Positions 24,499 through 33,261 of a stretch of DNA of 64,000 nucleotides are shown here, piece by piece. Origin of the DNA: Aridibaculum aurantiacum (GTDB lineage Bacteria; Bacteroidota; Bacteroidia; Chitinophagales; Chitinophagaceae); the NCBI RefSeq assembly GCF_017355875.1, contig NZ_JAFEWC010000001.1, positions 1,178,001-1,242,000 of the forward strand, written 5' to 3'. The translations under genes were made by a program, and so were the position numbers. The stretch's first letter is position 1; every line of letters starts with the position of its first letter. The notes below the pieces were generated by a model. It saw only the letters and a list, made by a program, of their open reading frames with translations, was not told where the DNA came from and did not search any database.

Positions 24499-26556
24499 AT
24501 GAAGAAAGGAAGTATTCACTATAGCATCTTAATTATTCTCTTATTATTTATTGCTACCGGTGCTGAGGCGCAGCGAGGAAGAGAAGTAATAAACGAACAA
24601 ACGACCACACCCGTGCGCCGATTTGATGCTACCGGAAGACCTATTCCTACCGCTACCAATGCACGTACAGATACTTTGCAAAGGCGCGACAGCAATGTAG
24701 ATTCAATCACCATCTACTTCCGCATCTTTGATTCTACTCGCATCCATTTTCTTGACTCCACAGTAAATAATTTTTATAACCGGGTGCCAGTGCCACCGCA
24801 TTATGTCCATCTTGGAAATCATGGTACTGCTGCCCGTTCTTTACTTTTCAATCCCAACACACGCCCCGGTTGGGATGCTGGTTTTCATGCTTATGATATT
24901 TACAGGCTGAAAGTAGAGGATACACGTTTTTACCAAACCACCAGGCCTTTTACCGAAATGGGCTACCTGCTTGGAAGTAAGACCGAGCAGATGATCAATA
25001 TCCTTCATACGCAAAACATCAAGCCTACGTTCAACATGGCTTTCCAGTACCGGTTCATTAATTCACCGGGTTTTTTCAAAAGCCAGAACACCAGCCACAA
25101 TAGTTTTAGAATAAACGGGCACTACCAGAGTAACAACAAGCGATATACTGCTTATGGAATATTCATCAGCAACCGTTTTAAAGCTTCGGAAAATGGTGGC
25201 GTGAAATACGACAGCCTGTTAGGTGATAGCCGCTACGACGACAGGTTCCTGCTACCAACCCGTTTAGGTGGTGATGTGCAGTTCAGGCGCGATTTCTTAA
25301 GCACCAATATCAGCCTGGGAAATATTTATAAAGAAGATGTTTTCCTGTACCGCCACCAGTACGATCTTGGGCAGAGAGACTCGCTGGTTGTAAATGATAG
25401 CACCACCATCAAGTTATTTTACCCGAGGCTAAGGTTAGAACATACCCTTCGCTATGGCAGCTTCGATTATCTTTTTAAAGATGTTCCCAACCAGCCAAAT
25501 CCAACACGTGATGTAGACTACCAGAACATATTCGGTTTAACGGTAGGGATGAATGATTCTTTGAAGTTCAACGACAGGTGGCGCGAAATAAGAAATGATT
25601 TCAGCTTGGTTTCTTTTCCTGAGAAGAATAACCTAAACCAGTTTTTGAAAGCTGGTATTACCCTGCAGAACCTGCGTGCTACTTTTGATAGTACGGGTGA
25701 CAGGTTTCACAACTTATTTGTTCATGGAGAATACCGCAACCGCACTCGCAACCAGAAATGGGACCTGGAAGCAAAGGGTAATTTCTACATCAATGGGTTG
25801 AATGCAGGCGACTACCTGGCTGAAGTGCGGCTTAAGCGTGTACTAAATGCACGGCTAGGTTTTATTCAACTCGGTTTCATGAATGTGAACCGGACACCTT
25901 CATTTGTTTTTAACGAGGCGAGCAGTTTCCCGGTTACCACTACACAGAATTTTGATAAGGAAAACATCACCCGCATCAGCGCGCAACTGAACAACGACCG
26001 CTATGGCTTTAACCTTTCAGGAAATCTTTACCTGGTAAGTAACTATAGCTACTTTAATGGATTTTTATCTGCGCAGCAATACTCGCCCCTGTTCAATGTA
26101 CTTCACCTGACTGCTGAGAAAAGATTTCGCTGGGGTAAAGGTTTGAACCTGGTTTCTGCCATTCATTTGCAACAGACCGCAGGCAACCCGCCAGTCAACC
26201 TGCCGTTGATCTTTACCAACCATCGTTTCTTCTACCAGGGAATTTATGCCAAAAATATGCTGCTGGCAACAGGTGTTGAGCTGCGGTATCATACACCTTT
26301 CAGAGGCGATGGATATTCTCCTTTTGTCGGGCAGTTCTTTTACCAGGACACCATGATGCTTCGCAACAGGCCAGAGGTAAATGTGTTCTTCAATTTCCGG
26401 ATCAAGACCTTTAATGCATTTACACGCCTGGAGAACCTGCAGTCACTCATTCCTGGTGGCGGAGGCAACTACAGTAAAGAAAGCCAGTTTGTGCCGCACT
26501 ATTACTACCCGTCGCTGTGGGTAAGGATCGGGATCTTCTGGAGGTTTATTAACTAG
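24499..26556 (+). CDS. Porin_10-type putative outer-membrane porin
   Basis: A 685-residue outer-membrane protein with a signal peptide (hydrophobic 8-22, ending GAEAQ). The body is an unbroken series of amphipathic strands rich in aromatic and Asn/Arg residues (FQYRFINSPGFFKSQNTSHNSFRING, DVQFRRDFLSTNISLGNIYKED). The C-terminus WVRIGIFWRFIN ends in an aromatic strand, as required for BAM insertion. Pattern and size fit the Bacteroidota 'putative porin' family. Start ATG 24499 begins the signal peptide; transport substrate is unknown. Confidence 0.82.
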   Translation: MKKGSIHYSILIILLLFIATGAEAQRGREVINEQTTTPVRRFDATGRPIPTATNARTDTLQRRDSNVDSITIYFRIFDSTRIHFLDSTVNNFYNRVPVPPHYVHLGNHGTAARSLLFNPNTRPGWDAGFHAYDIYRLKVEDTRFYQTTRPFTEMGYLLGSKTEQMINILHTQNIKPTFNMAFQYRFINSPGFFKSQNTSHNSFRINGHYQSNNKRYTAYGIFISNRFKASENGGVKYDSLLGDSRYDDRFLLPTRLGGDVQFRRDFLSTNISLGNIYKEDVFLYRHQYDLGQRDSLVVNDSTTIKLFYPRLRLEHTLRYGSFDYLFKDVPNQPNPTRDVDYQNIFGLTVGMNDSLKFNDRWREIRNDFSLVSFPEKNNLNQFLKAGITLQNLRATFDSTGDRFHNLFVHGEYRNRTRNQKWDLEAKGNFYINGLNAGDYLAEVRLKRVLNARLGFIQLGFMNVNRTPSFVFNEASSFPVTTTQNFDKENITRISAQLNNDRYGFNLSGNLYLVSNYSYFNGFLSAQQYSPLFNVLHLTAEKRFRWGKGLNLVSAIHLQQTAGNPPVNLPLIFTNHRFFYQGIYAKNMLLATGVELRYHTPFRGDGYSPFVGQFFYQDTMMLRNRPEVNVFFNFRIKTFNAFTRLENLQSLIPGGGGNYSKESQFVPHYYYPSLWVRIGIFWRFIN

Positions 26557-26566
26557 GAAGACTTGT

Positions 26567-26612
26567 TTTTATAGTTTTTGAATTTTGAATTTTGACTTTT
26601 GCCTTTTGACTT
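26567..26612. repeat. TTTTGAA/TTTTGAC phased tract
   Basis: About five near-copies of a 7-8 base unit TTTTGAA or TTTTGAC follow the porin stop codon. It belongs to the same class of 3'-end tracts seen elsewhere in the window. Confidence 0.5.
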
Positions 26613-26671
26613 ATAAACATCTTTAACATACCTACCTGTTACCAGTCACGCTATAGTTTCTCCTGCTGCCT

Positions 26672-26679
26672 TACATTTG
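26672..26679 (+). promoter_or_regulatory. putative -7 element (TACATTTG) of the HMA gene
   Basis: TACATTTG matches TAnnTTTG, 31 bases before the ATG at 26711. Confidence 0.5.
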
Positions 26680-26710
26680 TCATCCTGTTTACATCAATTT
26701 AATTTTTGGT

Positions 26711-27067
26711 ATGAAAACTCTTCAAGTATTTATTGCCTTTATATTTTCTGTAGTTGCTTTTTCAGCGAATGCACAAACAAACGCTGGTAAAAAAGAAACC
26801 GTAAAAGTGTATGGCAACTGTGGCATGTGTAAAAGCCGTATAGAAAAAGCTGCTGTTGCTGCTGGCGCTTCTACTGCCACTTATAATTATGATACGAAAG
26901 TGTTAGCAGTGACTATTGCTGATGAAAAGACTTCTATGGAGCAAATAGAAAAGGCTGTAGCTGCTGTTGGTCACGATACCAAGAATTTTACTGCACCGGA
27001 AGAAGCATACAAGAAACTACATGGCTGCTGCAAATACGATAGAAAAGCGGCAGGCAGTAAAGAATAA
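26711..27067 (+). CDS. periplasmic heavy-metal-associated (HMA) domain protein
   Basis: A 118-residue exported metal-binding protein. Signal peptide about 1-21 (FSANAQ). The HMA fold has its metal loop GNCGMC with C37 and C40, followed by KSRIEKAAVAAGA and the beta-strand ATYNYDTKVLAVTI. The C-terminal tail has an additional HGCC motif (H104, C106, C107) that could form a second site. HMA domains bind Cu(I) or similar soft metals; a periplasmic free-standing version may buffer or hand over metal. It is followed 115 bases later by a TlpA-like thioredoxin on the same strand. Confidence 0.88.
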   Translation: MKTLQVFIAFIFSVVAFSANAQTNAGKKETVKVYGNCGMCKSRIEKAAVAAGASTATYNYDTKVLAVTIADEKTSMEQIEKAVAAVGHDTKNFTAPEEAYKKLHGCCKYDRKAAGSKE

Positions 27068-27182
27068 TAAAGTTTTACCTGGAAATAGCTTTTCCTAACG
27101 GCCAGTTGGTAGTTGTTAAATTCTACCCGCTGCACCTGCTGCTGCCGTTGTTTCTTTATTATTGTTTCTTCAAACCCCTTAC

Positions 27183-27662
27183 ATGAGAAAGCTGATCCTG
27201 CTTCTACTTACTGCAACAATTCATTTTACAGTTATTGCACAACCTCCTGTAGGAGCCAAGGCACCAGAGTTTACACTAGCTGATGCTAATGGGAAAAACA
27301 TAAGCCTTGCCTCGCTAAAAGGCAAGGTGGTGATGGTTGACTTTTGGGCTTCATGGTGTCGTCCGTGCAGGCAAAGCAATAAAGAGCTGTTACCTGTTTA
27401 TGAAAAATTTCGTTCACGAGGCTTCGAGGTTTTGGGCGTATCAGTGGATGAGCGCAAGGGTGCATGGATCAACGCTGTAAAACAAGATAAAATAAAATGG
27501 CTGCAGGTGCTTGATCCAGAAGCGAGCAGGGGTAGTAGGCTAATGCAGGTTTACAATGTGCAGTTTATTCCTTCTACTTTTTTGCTTGATAAGCATGGTG
27601 TAGTAGTGGCGGTAAATCCTGGCAGAGAAGAACTGGAAGGTTGGCTGAAGAAACTACTGTAG
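27183..27662 (+). CDS. TlpA family thiol-disulfide oxidoreductase
   Basis: A 159-residue periplasmic thioredoxin-like protein with signal peptide (MRKLILLLLTATIHFTVIAQ). The redox-active CxxC is in WASWCRPCRQ; the DFWASW strand and cis-Pro region FIPSTFLLDKHG are intact. The AhpC/TSA-type start (VGAKAPEFTLADANGK) is typical of TlpA/ResA. It keeps periplasmic thiols reduced, for example in cytochrome maturation or copper-site assembly, which would fit with the HMA protein upstream. ATG 27183 begins the signal peptide. Confidence 0.92.
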   Translation: MRKLILLLLTATIHFTVIAQPPVGAKAPEFTLADANGKNISLASLKGKVVMVDFWASWCRPCRQSNKELLPVYEKFRSRGFEVLGVSVDERKGAWINAVKQDKIKWLQVLDPEASRGSRLMQVYNVQFIPSTFLLDKHGVVVAVNPGREELEGWLKKLL

Positions 27663-27699
27663 TAGTTTACAACAGCCAATTAACTTCAATCACTTATTG

Positions 27700-28896
27700 C
27701 TATTGCTCAAAAAATGCGATAGATCCGCCCACCCAGGTCTTGTCTTTGTTGTATCGTACACCAATCATCTTTCCTTTACTTAATCGTGCAAGATTGTGTG
27801 TTGCCACGGGGCGTGGTTCTCCATCTTTCCAGAAATAAAAAATGCGTATCTCAGCTTTAGCTGGTTCACCTGGTGTTTCTATAATATCAGCATATTTTAC
27901 TTTTTTCTGCAGTATCCAATTTTCCGGGTCTTTTACGTTTTCAATATCTTCTTTAGTAACATCAATCACAACTCCCTGCCCTGCAAAGGAAAATAGCGGC
28001 TTCAATACATATTGATCCAGGTCTTCAGGCAGTTCCTTTACATCATTCAGAAACCTGGTTGGCGGAACATAAGGATGTTCTATAAAAGGCAGCGTGTATT
28101 TACTAATGCGATAAAACCAATTAGGATGCGGCACCCATTCAACATCCAGTTCATCCAGTAGAAGTTTCCCTTTTTCCTGTACTTCGGCTGTTTGTTGCTG
28201 CAGGTCATCAAAAATCACCCGGTTGTAAATGCGCTTTATCTCCGTCTCTTTTCCATCCAGCAGGTAAAACAATTTGTTGCCTTTCCTTATCAGCTCCGTA
28301 AGGCAGACCATCTTGATTCCTAAGGCGTCTTCTGTTACAAAAAAGTCTATCCTTGTTTTTTGGTTGCGTGGGAATATTTCCAGCAGGATAACCTGCTCCG
28401 GTGCATGATCTCCAATTATGATCTCCTTTAAGAGTTTATAGTAGCTCTCTTCGTTGAACCCGTTCAGGTAGCTGTCATAATTTGGCGGCAATGGAAAGTG
28501 TTTCTTCATGGTCTTGCTATGCCATGCCTGGTATGCAAAAAGTGTAGGGAAGCCTTGCATTTCTATCAGCTGTGGCTCTAGTCCACCTTGTTCATTTTCA
28601 CAAATCCCAAAATCGAAAGCTATGAAATTTGGAATACCTTCTTGTCCGGGAACATGAACATTGGCAGGTATGGCGCGTGTAGATTGTTCCTTGAATGAAG
28701 GCTCCAAAATAACATCTACAATAGCCTCGCAGGCAGAAAGCATTTTGTTGGTGAAGTCTTTGTCGCAGAAGATTCCTGTCTCAGCTACACGGAAATCCAG
28801 CTGGCCCGGGTGAAGCCCATGCAGCTCGTCCAGGTAGCTTTGGTATTTTTCTTCTGTAAATCCTTCGTTGAACTCTTTCCTTATAGCCTTTACCAT
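27700..28896 (-). CDS. ATP-grasp-like hypothetical protein (amidoligase candidate)
   Basis: A 398-residue cytoplasmic protein not recognised by name. The C-terminal half has ATP-grasp features: YVLKPLFSFAGQGV (Lys-bearing strand plus glycine-rich loop), WILQKKVKYADII (adenine-contact region) and AEIRIFYFWKDG. The N-terminal half has IEMQGFPTLFAYQ, reminiscent of circularly permuted or glutathionylspermidine-synthase-like ATP-grasp enzymes. Such enzymes form amide bonds through acyl-phosphates. It lies 84 bases downstream of a class I glutamine amidotransferase on the same strand and near a second ATP-grasp and a carboxylate-amine ligase, which suggests a shared pathway. Convergent with the TlpA gene. 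Confidence 0.68.
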   Translation of the reverse strand: MVKAIRKEFNEGFTEEKYQSYLDELHGLHPGQLDFRVAETGIFCDKDFTNKMLSACEAIVDVILEPSFKEQSTRAIPANVHVPGQEGIPNFIAFDFGICENEQGGLEPQLIEMQGFPTLFAYQAWHSKTMKKHFPLPPNYDSYLNGFNEESYYKLLKEIIIGDHAPEQVILLEIFPRNQKTRIDFFVTEDALGIKMVCLTELIRKGNKLFYLLDGKETEIKRIYNRVIFDDLQQQTAEVQEKGKLLLDELDVEWVPHPNWFYRISKYTLPFIEHPYVPPTRFLNDVKELPEDLDQYVLKPLFSFAGQGVVIDVTKEDIENVKDPENWILQKKVKYADIIETPGEPAKAEIRIFYFWKDGEPRPVATHNLARLSKGKMIGVRYNKDKTWVGGSIAFFEQ

Positions 28897-28927
28897 TGCA
28901 GATAATTTATTGATACTTCGTAAAATA

Positions 28928-28960
28928 AATAATCCCTGCCAATAAACGGCAAGGATTATT
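28928..28960 (-). terminator. hairpin between the amidotransferase and ATP-grasp genes
   Basis: AATAATCCCTGCC (28928-28940) pairs with GGCAAGGATTATT (28948-28960) with one mismatch and a 7-base loop. The T-run on the - strand is weak (ATTTATTTTA), so it may attenuate transcription, not stop it. Confidence 0.5.
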
Positions 28961-28980
28961 CTGCTACCATGCTATAACCA

Positions 28981-29814
28981 CTATGCTAGCACTGCCACTG
29001 CCTGGTTAAGGAAGTTGGGTAAAATATTTTGGTAAGTAAGGGTGATCTTGCGCGGGTCGTTCAGGTTATCGATCATGTTCTGCCATTTCTCACGACCATA
29101 GTTTTCTATCACCGTCTGCATTTTGTCTTCCCTGTTCAGGTACATACTCATACCTGTTGGGTCGGCCTCAGGATGGAACTGAGTGCCGATAAAATAGTCG
29201 CTGAAACGAATGGCCATTACAGCACGTTCGTAAGGCACATGTGGACGTTCTTTTTCTATAGCCAGGATTTTAGCTCCCAGTTTTTTCAGCTGTGCATGGT
29301 TTGGTTCTATCACCTGGAAGTCGCGGCTATCCACTGCATAAAAAGGATCTTTCAGTCCTTCAAAAACAGGTTCACCTTTAGCACCCTGCATCATGTGAAT
29401 AGGGAAAATGCCAAAAGCCGTTGATTTTCGTTTGCACACATTGCCTGCATTGTAATACCTGCAAGCCATCTGGAAACTGTGGCAGATAAAGAAGACATAC
29501 TTCTTGTTTTCTTTAGAAACATCATTGTTCCATGCTTCTACATTTTGCAACCACTCGTAGTATTTATTCTCCCAATCGCTTCCTATGCTTTCCAATGGTG
29601 AACCCGGGCCACCGCTGGATATATAAATGTCATAATTAAGTCCCGGCACGGCTAAATTCTGCCTTACATCAAATTCATCCAGCACATATTCCAGTTGGTT
29701 TGCCTGGCCCCATTGATGAACAATCTCCCGGATACAGCGCATACCCTGGTTCTCCTTGCCCTCGTACAGGTCAAGGAGAGCTATGCGTACCTGTCGGTTT
29801 TCATTCCAATTCAT
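28981..29814 (-). CDS. class I glutamine amidotransferase domain protein
   Basis: A 277-residue protein with a complete class I GATase triad: nucleophile C111 in FFICHSFQMA, H214 and E216 in TQFHPEAD. The oxyanion region ISSGGPGSP near 66-72 also fits. These domains release ammonia from glutamine or hydrolyse gamma-glutamyl bonds. No synthase domain is fused, so ammonia would have to reach a separate partner, plausibly the ATP-grasp protein downstream. Alternatively it may act as a gamma-glutamyl hydrolase. Part of the probable amide-forming cluster at 27.7-37.2 kb. Confidence 0.85.
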   Translation of the reverse strand: MNWNENRQVRIALLDLYEGKENQGMRCIREIVHQWGQANQLEYVLDEFDVRQNLAVPGLNYDIYISSGGPGSPLESIGSDWENKYYEWLQNVEAWNNDVSKENKKYVFFICHSFQMACRYYNAGNVCKRKSTAFGIFPIHMMQGAKGEPVFEGLKDPFYAVDSRDFQVIEPNHAQLKKLGAKILAIEKERPHVPYERAVMAIRFSDYFIGTQFHPEADPTGMSMYLNREDKMQTVIENYGREKWQNMIDNLNDPRKITLTYQNILPNFLNQAVAVLA

Positions 29815-29939
29815 GCCGGCAAAACTACTAATTTTCTGCCGCCATCACTGTTTAAACGCTGTTATAGCCGCAGATGCAGGTGTACCAGCTTGTAAATGAA
29901 GAAGATGTAATTCCTGTTTTTTATCTTTTAGCAGGTGTT

Positions 29940-30659
29940 TTACCCGTGAAAAGCAATGAAAAAAAATGTAGACCGTTTGTGGAAGTGCTGCTCGAACTGT
30001 GGATGGGTGAGTGGTGGCTTGTTCGACAGGAATCGTGGCAATGTGTTTAGCCGGTAATTTTTGCTTTTTAAAAAGGCATACATCATGGCCGGAGTTATTC
30101 CGTAGGCATCAGATCCGCCTTTTCCAAATTCGAATAAAATGTGTGGATGATGTGCCTGCAGCAGGTTTGAAGCTCCTTGCAGTGCATGGTATTCTCCTCC
30201 TTCTATATCCAGTTTTACCAGGTCTATCTTTTCCGATGCAGGTATTACTTCATCCAAAGTAGCGGTTGCAACTTCTATGATCTCATCTTTTTCAGGCTTA
30301 TCGTAAGGACGCTTTAGAAGCCCGCTATAAGCAGGGTCGGTTATCACATAATTGAAACTGCTAGTTCCGCTTTTGTTGCTGATTGCTAATGGATGAATAT
30401 GCGCCGCACTGCTATACCTCCGTTTTAGTTTGTGGTATAAAAAAGGAATAGGTTCAAATGCATAATGCATACTGGCCGGGCAATGGCGAATGAATAGCGC
30501 CAGTATCTTTCCTTCGTTTGCGCCCACATCAACACATGTAGAATCAGCTTTGCATACACGCCGGATCACTCTTTCAGTCAACCTGTCGTAGTACTCATTT
30601 TTTGTAAGAGGAAATGGGAGAAGTGCCGCAATCTTTTTAAGAAAATTTCTTACCGACAT
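29940..30659 (-). CDS. FkbM family methyltransferase
   Basis: A 239-residue SAM-dependent methyltransferase. The SAM motif is VDVGANEGKIL (about 43-53), followed by the acidic strand YAFEP. The FkbM signature KIDLVKLDIEGGEYHALQG is present near 143-161. The family O-methylates sugars, polyketides or lipids. The ATG at 30659 directly follows the T-run of the upstream gene's terminator, so a promoter must lie within or before the upstream lipoprotein gene, or the hairpin acts in the leader. Substrate unknown. Confidence 0.93.
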   Translation of the reverse strand: MSVRNFLKKIAALLPFPLTKNEYYDRLTERVIRRVCKADSTCVDVGANEGKILALFIRHCPASMHYAFEPIPFLYHKLKRRYSSAAHIHPLAISNKSGTSSFNYVITDPAYSGLLKRPYDKPEKDEIIEVATATLDEVIPASEKIDLVKLDIEGGEYHALQGASNLLQAHHPHILFEFGKGGSDAYGITPAMMYAFLKSKNYRLNTLPRFLSNKPPLTHPQFEQHFHKRSTFFFIAFHG

Positions 30660-30685
30660 AAAAAAAGCAGGACAGTGTCCTGCTT
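30655..30685 (-). terminator. terminator of the lipoprotein gene, abutting the FkbM start codon
   Basis: On the - strand AAGCAGGAC and GTCCTGCTT (30685-30677 and 30673-30665, 3-base loop) are followed by a T-run that continues into the FkbM ATG at 30659. Confidence 0.85.
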
Positions 30686-30702
30686 GCTAAGATAAGCTTG
30701 TG

Positions 30703-31695
30703 CTACAGATTTTGAAGGTATTGCTCTACCTGTTGCATGGTGCGCTCCACAGGCTGCATAGAAACAGGCATATTAGCTGCGGTAGTTATTTCTTTTGTGC
30801 CTAAAAAAATTGTGTTTCCAAACTTAGAAAGCGAAACAATGGTAACCTGCCTGCCAACAGGCATATTTACCGTGAAGAAAGAGCGTGTGGCATAATCAGC
30901 ATTCAGCTGAACCACTATGTTCTCATTCTTAAAAACAGCAAACACATTGGTATTTGTGTTGGTGTAATTGATAGGGAAGAGTACGTTTAGCTGTGTGCGG
31001 GTTTGGGTAGTGTCGATGAAATAATCAGCATTTACCCAATTGAGCCGCTGCGACCAAAGCTCGTATCCCCGAACTATGCCGCCTGTAGAGTCCTGCTGTT
31101 GAAAAACACTTACAAAAGAAGAGTCTGTTGCCGGTGTCCATGTAAAAGTAGGATTGGTACCTGCAGGAAGATTACCTGTAGGATTTTCAATGCCATAAAA
31201 AATGCTCATCCTTTGATTAGGTGAAGTCGTATTGTACTTAATCCGGAAAAATGTGTTTTGTGCAAGCCTTAGTTCTTGGCCATTACTTGTAGCGCGAATA
31301 TGAAAAGCGCCTCCTGTTTCCAATAATTTACCATAGCTGGTAGTAGGCCTCGACCAGCGGATCATGTCTCCTTTCTTCCTCAGGTCAATAAGCTCAATAT
31401 TGATAGGTCCGGTAGGCGCAGCACCTGCAGAAGTTCGTAAAGAATTTGGTGCAATTCTTACTTGCAGGTCAGCAAAAGAAAGCACCGCACCATTATTACC
31501 AGTGAAAGATGAGGTAGCAGGAGCGGTTCTCAAGCTTTCCATCAGTTGTGCGGCCTGGTTGTTTGCAGGTACATGTTGTACCCATGCAGTATCATTTACC
31601 GGGTTGTTAGGATAGGGGAAAAAGCTATCGGAATTTTCTTTTGAACACGAAGAAAATACCAAAGTAAATATGAGTAGGTAAAACAAGTTCTTCAT
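30703..31695 (-). CDS. lipoprotein of unknown function
   Basis: A 330-residue predicted lipoprotein: MKNLFYLLIFTLVFSSCSKEN has a clear lipobox (FSSC) with C17. The mature part is beta-rich with FTGNNGAVLSFADLQVRIAPNSL near the N-terminus, similar to ZU5-like or adhesin-type modules often seen in Bacteroidota surface proteins. No enzyme motif is visible. ATG 31695 is chosen because the longer frame (to 31746) would overlap the upstream gene and lose the lipoprotein signal. It starts 22 bases after the barrel-protein stop and completes an ECF / barrel / lipoprotein operon. Confidence 0.75.
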   Translation of the reverse strand: MKNLFYLLIFTLVFSSCSKENSDSFFPYPNNPVNDTAWVQHVPANNQAAQLMESLRTAPATSSFTGNNGAVLSFADLQVRIAPNSLRTSAGAAPTGPINIELIDLRKKGDMIRWSRPTTSYGKLLETGGAFHIRATSNGQELRLAQNTFFRIKYNTTSPNQRMSIFYGIENPTGNLPAGTNPTFTWTPATDSSFVSVFQQQDSTGGIVRGYELWSQRLNWVNADYFIDTTQTRTQLNVLFPINYTNTNTNVFAVFKNENIVVQLNADYATRSFFTVNMPVGRQVTIVSLSKFGNTIFLGTKEITTAANMPVSMQPVERTMQQVEQYLQNL

Positions 31696-31717
31696 TAGTG
31701 CCATTTGCTTGTAGATA

Positions 31718-33259
31718 TTATCGGCTGTACGATTGCTGCCTGCCATTTAATTTAAACCTAAGTCCGATGTTCAGACCAGCTGCATGAAACTTCTGTTGGA
31801 AAGGCAAGGAGCTATTGGTCATATTGCTAATGTGGTAACGGAAATAAGGTTCAGCAAATATTTCGCTGCTGGCTCCAATTGATTTATAAAAAGCCACACT
31901 GGCAAATACACCCAATCCAATATTTCTTTTAAACATGGAATTGCCTTTGGTGAACATTACCGGGTTGTACGAAGTATCCAGCATATCGCCTTGCTGCCAC
32001 GACTGCAGGTTAAAGATCAACCCGCCGTTGATGCTTGTTCTGAAGTTTTCATTACCCCATTCATAGCCCAATATTACCGGCACATCTATGCTGCGGTAGC
32101 GGTTGAACGTGGTCTTCACCCTATAGCCAATCTGTTCCATGGTGCTGGTGTCGGTTACTCTTATGGTATCGCCGGGTGAACGAACAATGGTACGTATGGT
32201 TACCACCGTTACCGTTTTACGTTCGTTTTCACTTCTGAAGTTGAACTTCTCGTTGATCTGCGAAAACTGTAGCCCAGACTTTAGCATCATATTCTGGCCG
32301 ATGGTTTTGCTGATGCGAAAACCGGCTGTGAATGCACTTCTGAAATTCTCGGTGCTGTCTTTACGACGCAGGTATTCATCATTAGAACTGGTTGTGTTTT
32401 TAATTGCGTAATCAGGCGAAGCGAACACTTCTAAGAACCAGTTGCTCCTGCGTTCGCCATCTGCTGGAGGGCATTCTACTACAGGTAAAAAATTTAGTTT
32501 GTTTAATGTGCCGTTATGAGAGCTGGAGAATGCAGATCCGCTTCTTTTCGCAAGCATTGGTATTGCATCTGTTCTGTTATAAACAGTAACACCTTCCTCC
32601 GCTGCCGCTTTTTTATTAAATGAAACATCAATGGCTGGCAGACCTGCAGGTAATGGTTTCTTTTCATTTACTTGTTGACCAAAGGCCGGTGCAGTTACCT
32701 CTTTTTTGAACTTAGCAAATGCTCGTGCAGATCTTTTTTCATTGCCTGATGATGTAGCAGATCTATCACGTGTTGTAGCTACTTGTTCTACTTCTTTGTC
32801 TGTAGTAAGTATTGAAGAATTGGTTGTTGCCACTTTTGCGGCAGTGCTAGTGGCTGTTTTAGCCTCGTCACTTGTTGTACTGTTTGCTATTCCTGTTTCG
32901 GTTGAAGGTGCTGTTGAAGTGGCAGCAAGATCCAGCGGTTCGTTACTACTATTTCCACCCGGAATAGAATTTATTGTTGGTTCAGCTGTTTGTTGGGCAG
33001 GTATGTTAGCAGGAGCTATTGAAGATGAACTGTGAGTTATGCCTTTATCATCTTGCTTTGAATAGAAGTAAATAAATGAACTGGTTACCAACAGTGCAGT
33101 TAGAATCAGCATCCAGTTTTTATAGTTATTCCACCACAAAGCGGGCTTCCGATCCTTTTCTTTTTCAGCAAGTATACGCTGCCACATATCGCCCGGTACG
33201 GGTGATGCATGATCTTGTAGCTTGTTCCTGATGAAATTATCAAAATGCTGATCACTCAT
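31718..33259 (-). CDS. inner-membrane-anchored protein with C-terminal beta-barrel-like domain
   Basis: A 513-residue protein with an unusual topology. Residues 1-48 are hydrophilic with a short helix (MSDQHFDNFIRNKLQDH, GDMWQRILAEKEKDRK). One membrane helix spans about 49-67 (WMLILTALLVTSSFIYFY). A long Ser/Thr/Ala-rich linker (70-180) follows. From about 273 (NWFLEVFASPDYAI) to the end there are barrel-type strands (FRSAFTAGFRISKTIG, LNIGLRFKLN). It starts 2 bases after the ECF sigma stop, so it is translationally coupled. The N-terminal part could bind the sigma factor as an anti-sigma, but no known anti-sigma motif is evident. Confidence 0.75.
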   Translation of the reverse strand: MSDQHFDNFIRNKLQDHASPVPGDMWQRILAEKEKDRKPALWWNNYKNWMLILTALLVTSSFIYFYSKQDDKGITHSSSSIAPANIPAQQTAEPTINSIPGGNSSNEPLDLAATSTAPSTETGIANSTTSDEAKTATSTAAKVATTNSSILTTDKEVEQVATTRDRSATSSGNEKRSARAFAKFKKEVTAPAFGQQVNEKKPLPAGLPAIDVSFNKKAAAEEGVTVYNRTDAIPMLAKRSGSAFSSSHNGTLNKLNFLPVVECPPADGERRSNWFLEVFASPDYAIKNTTSSNDEYLRRKDSTENFRSAFTAGFRISKTIGQNMMLKSGLQFSQINEKFNFRSENERKTVTVVTIRTIVRSPGDTIRVTDTSTMEQIGYRVKTTFNRYRSIDVPVILGYEWGNENFRTSINGGLIFNLQSWQQGDMLDTSYNPVMFTKGNSMFKRNIGLGVFASVAFYKSIGASSEIFAEPYFRYHISNMTNSSLPFQQKFHAAGLNIGLRFKLNGRQQSYSR

Positions 33260-33261
33260 TT

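Noticed and set aside
31696-31746. Upstream start for the lipoprotein gene at 31746
   Set aside because: It overlaps the barrel-protein gene and buries the lipobox; the ATG at 31695 fits the signal peptide.
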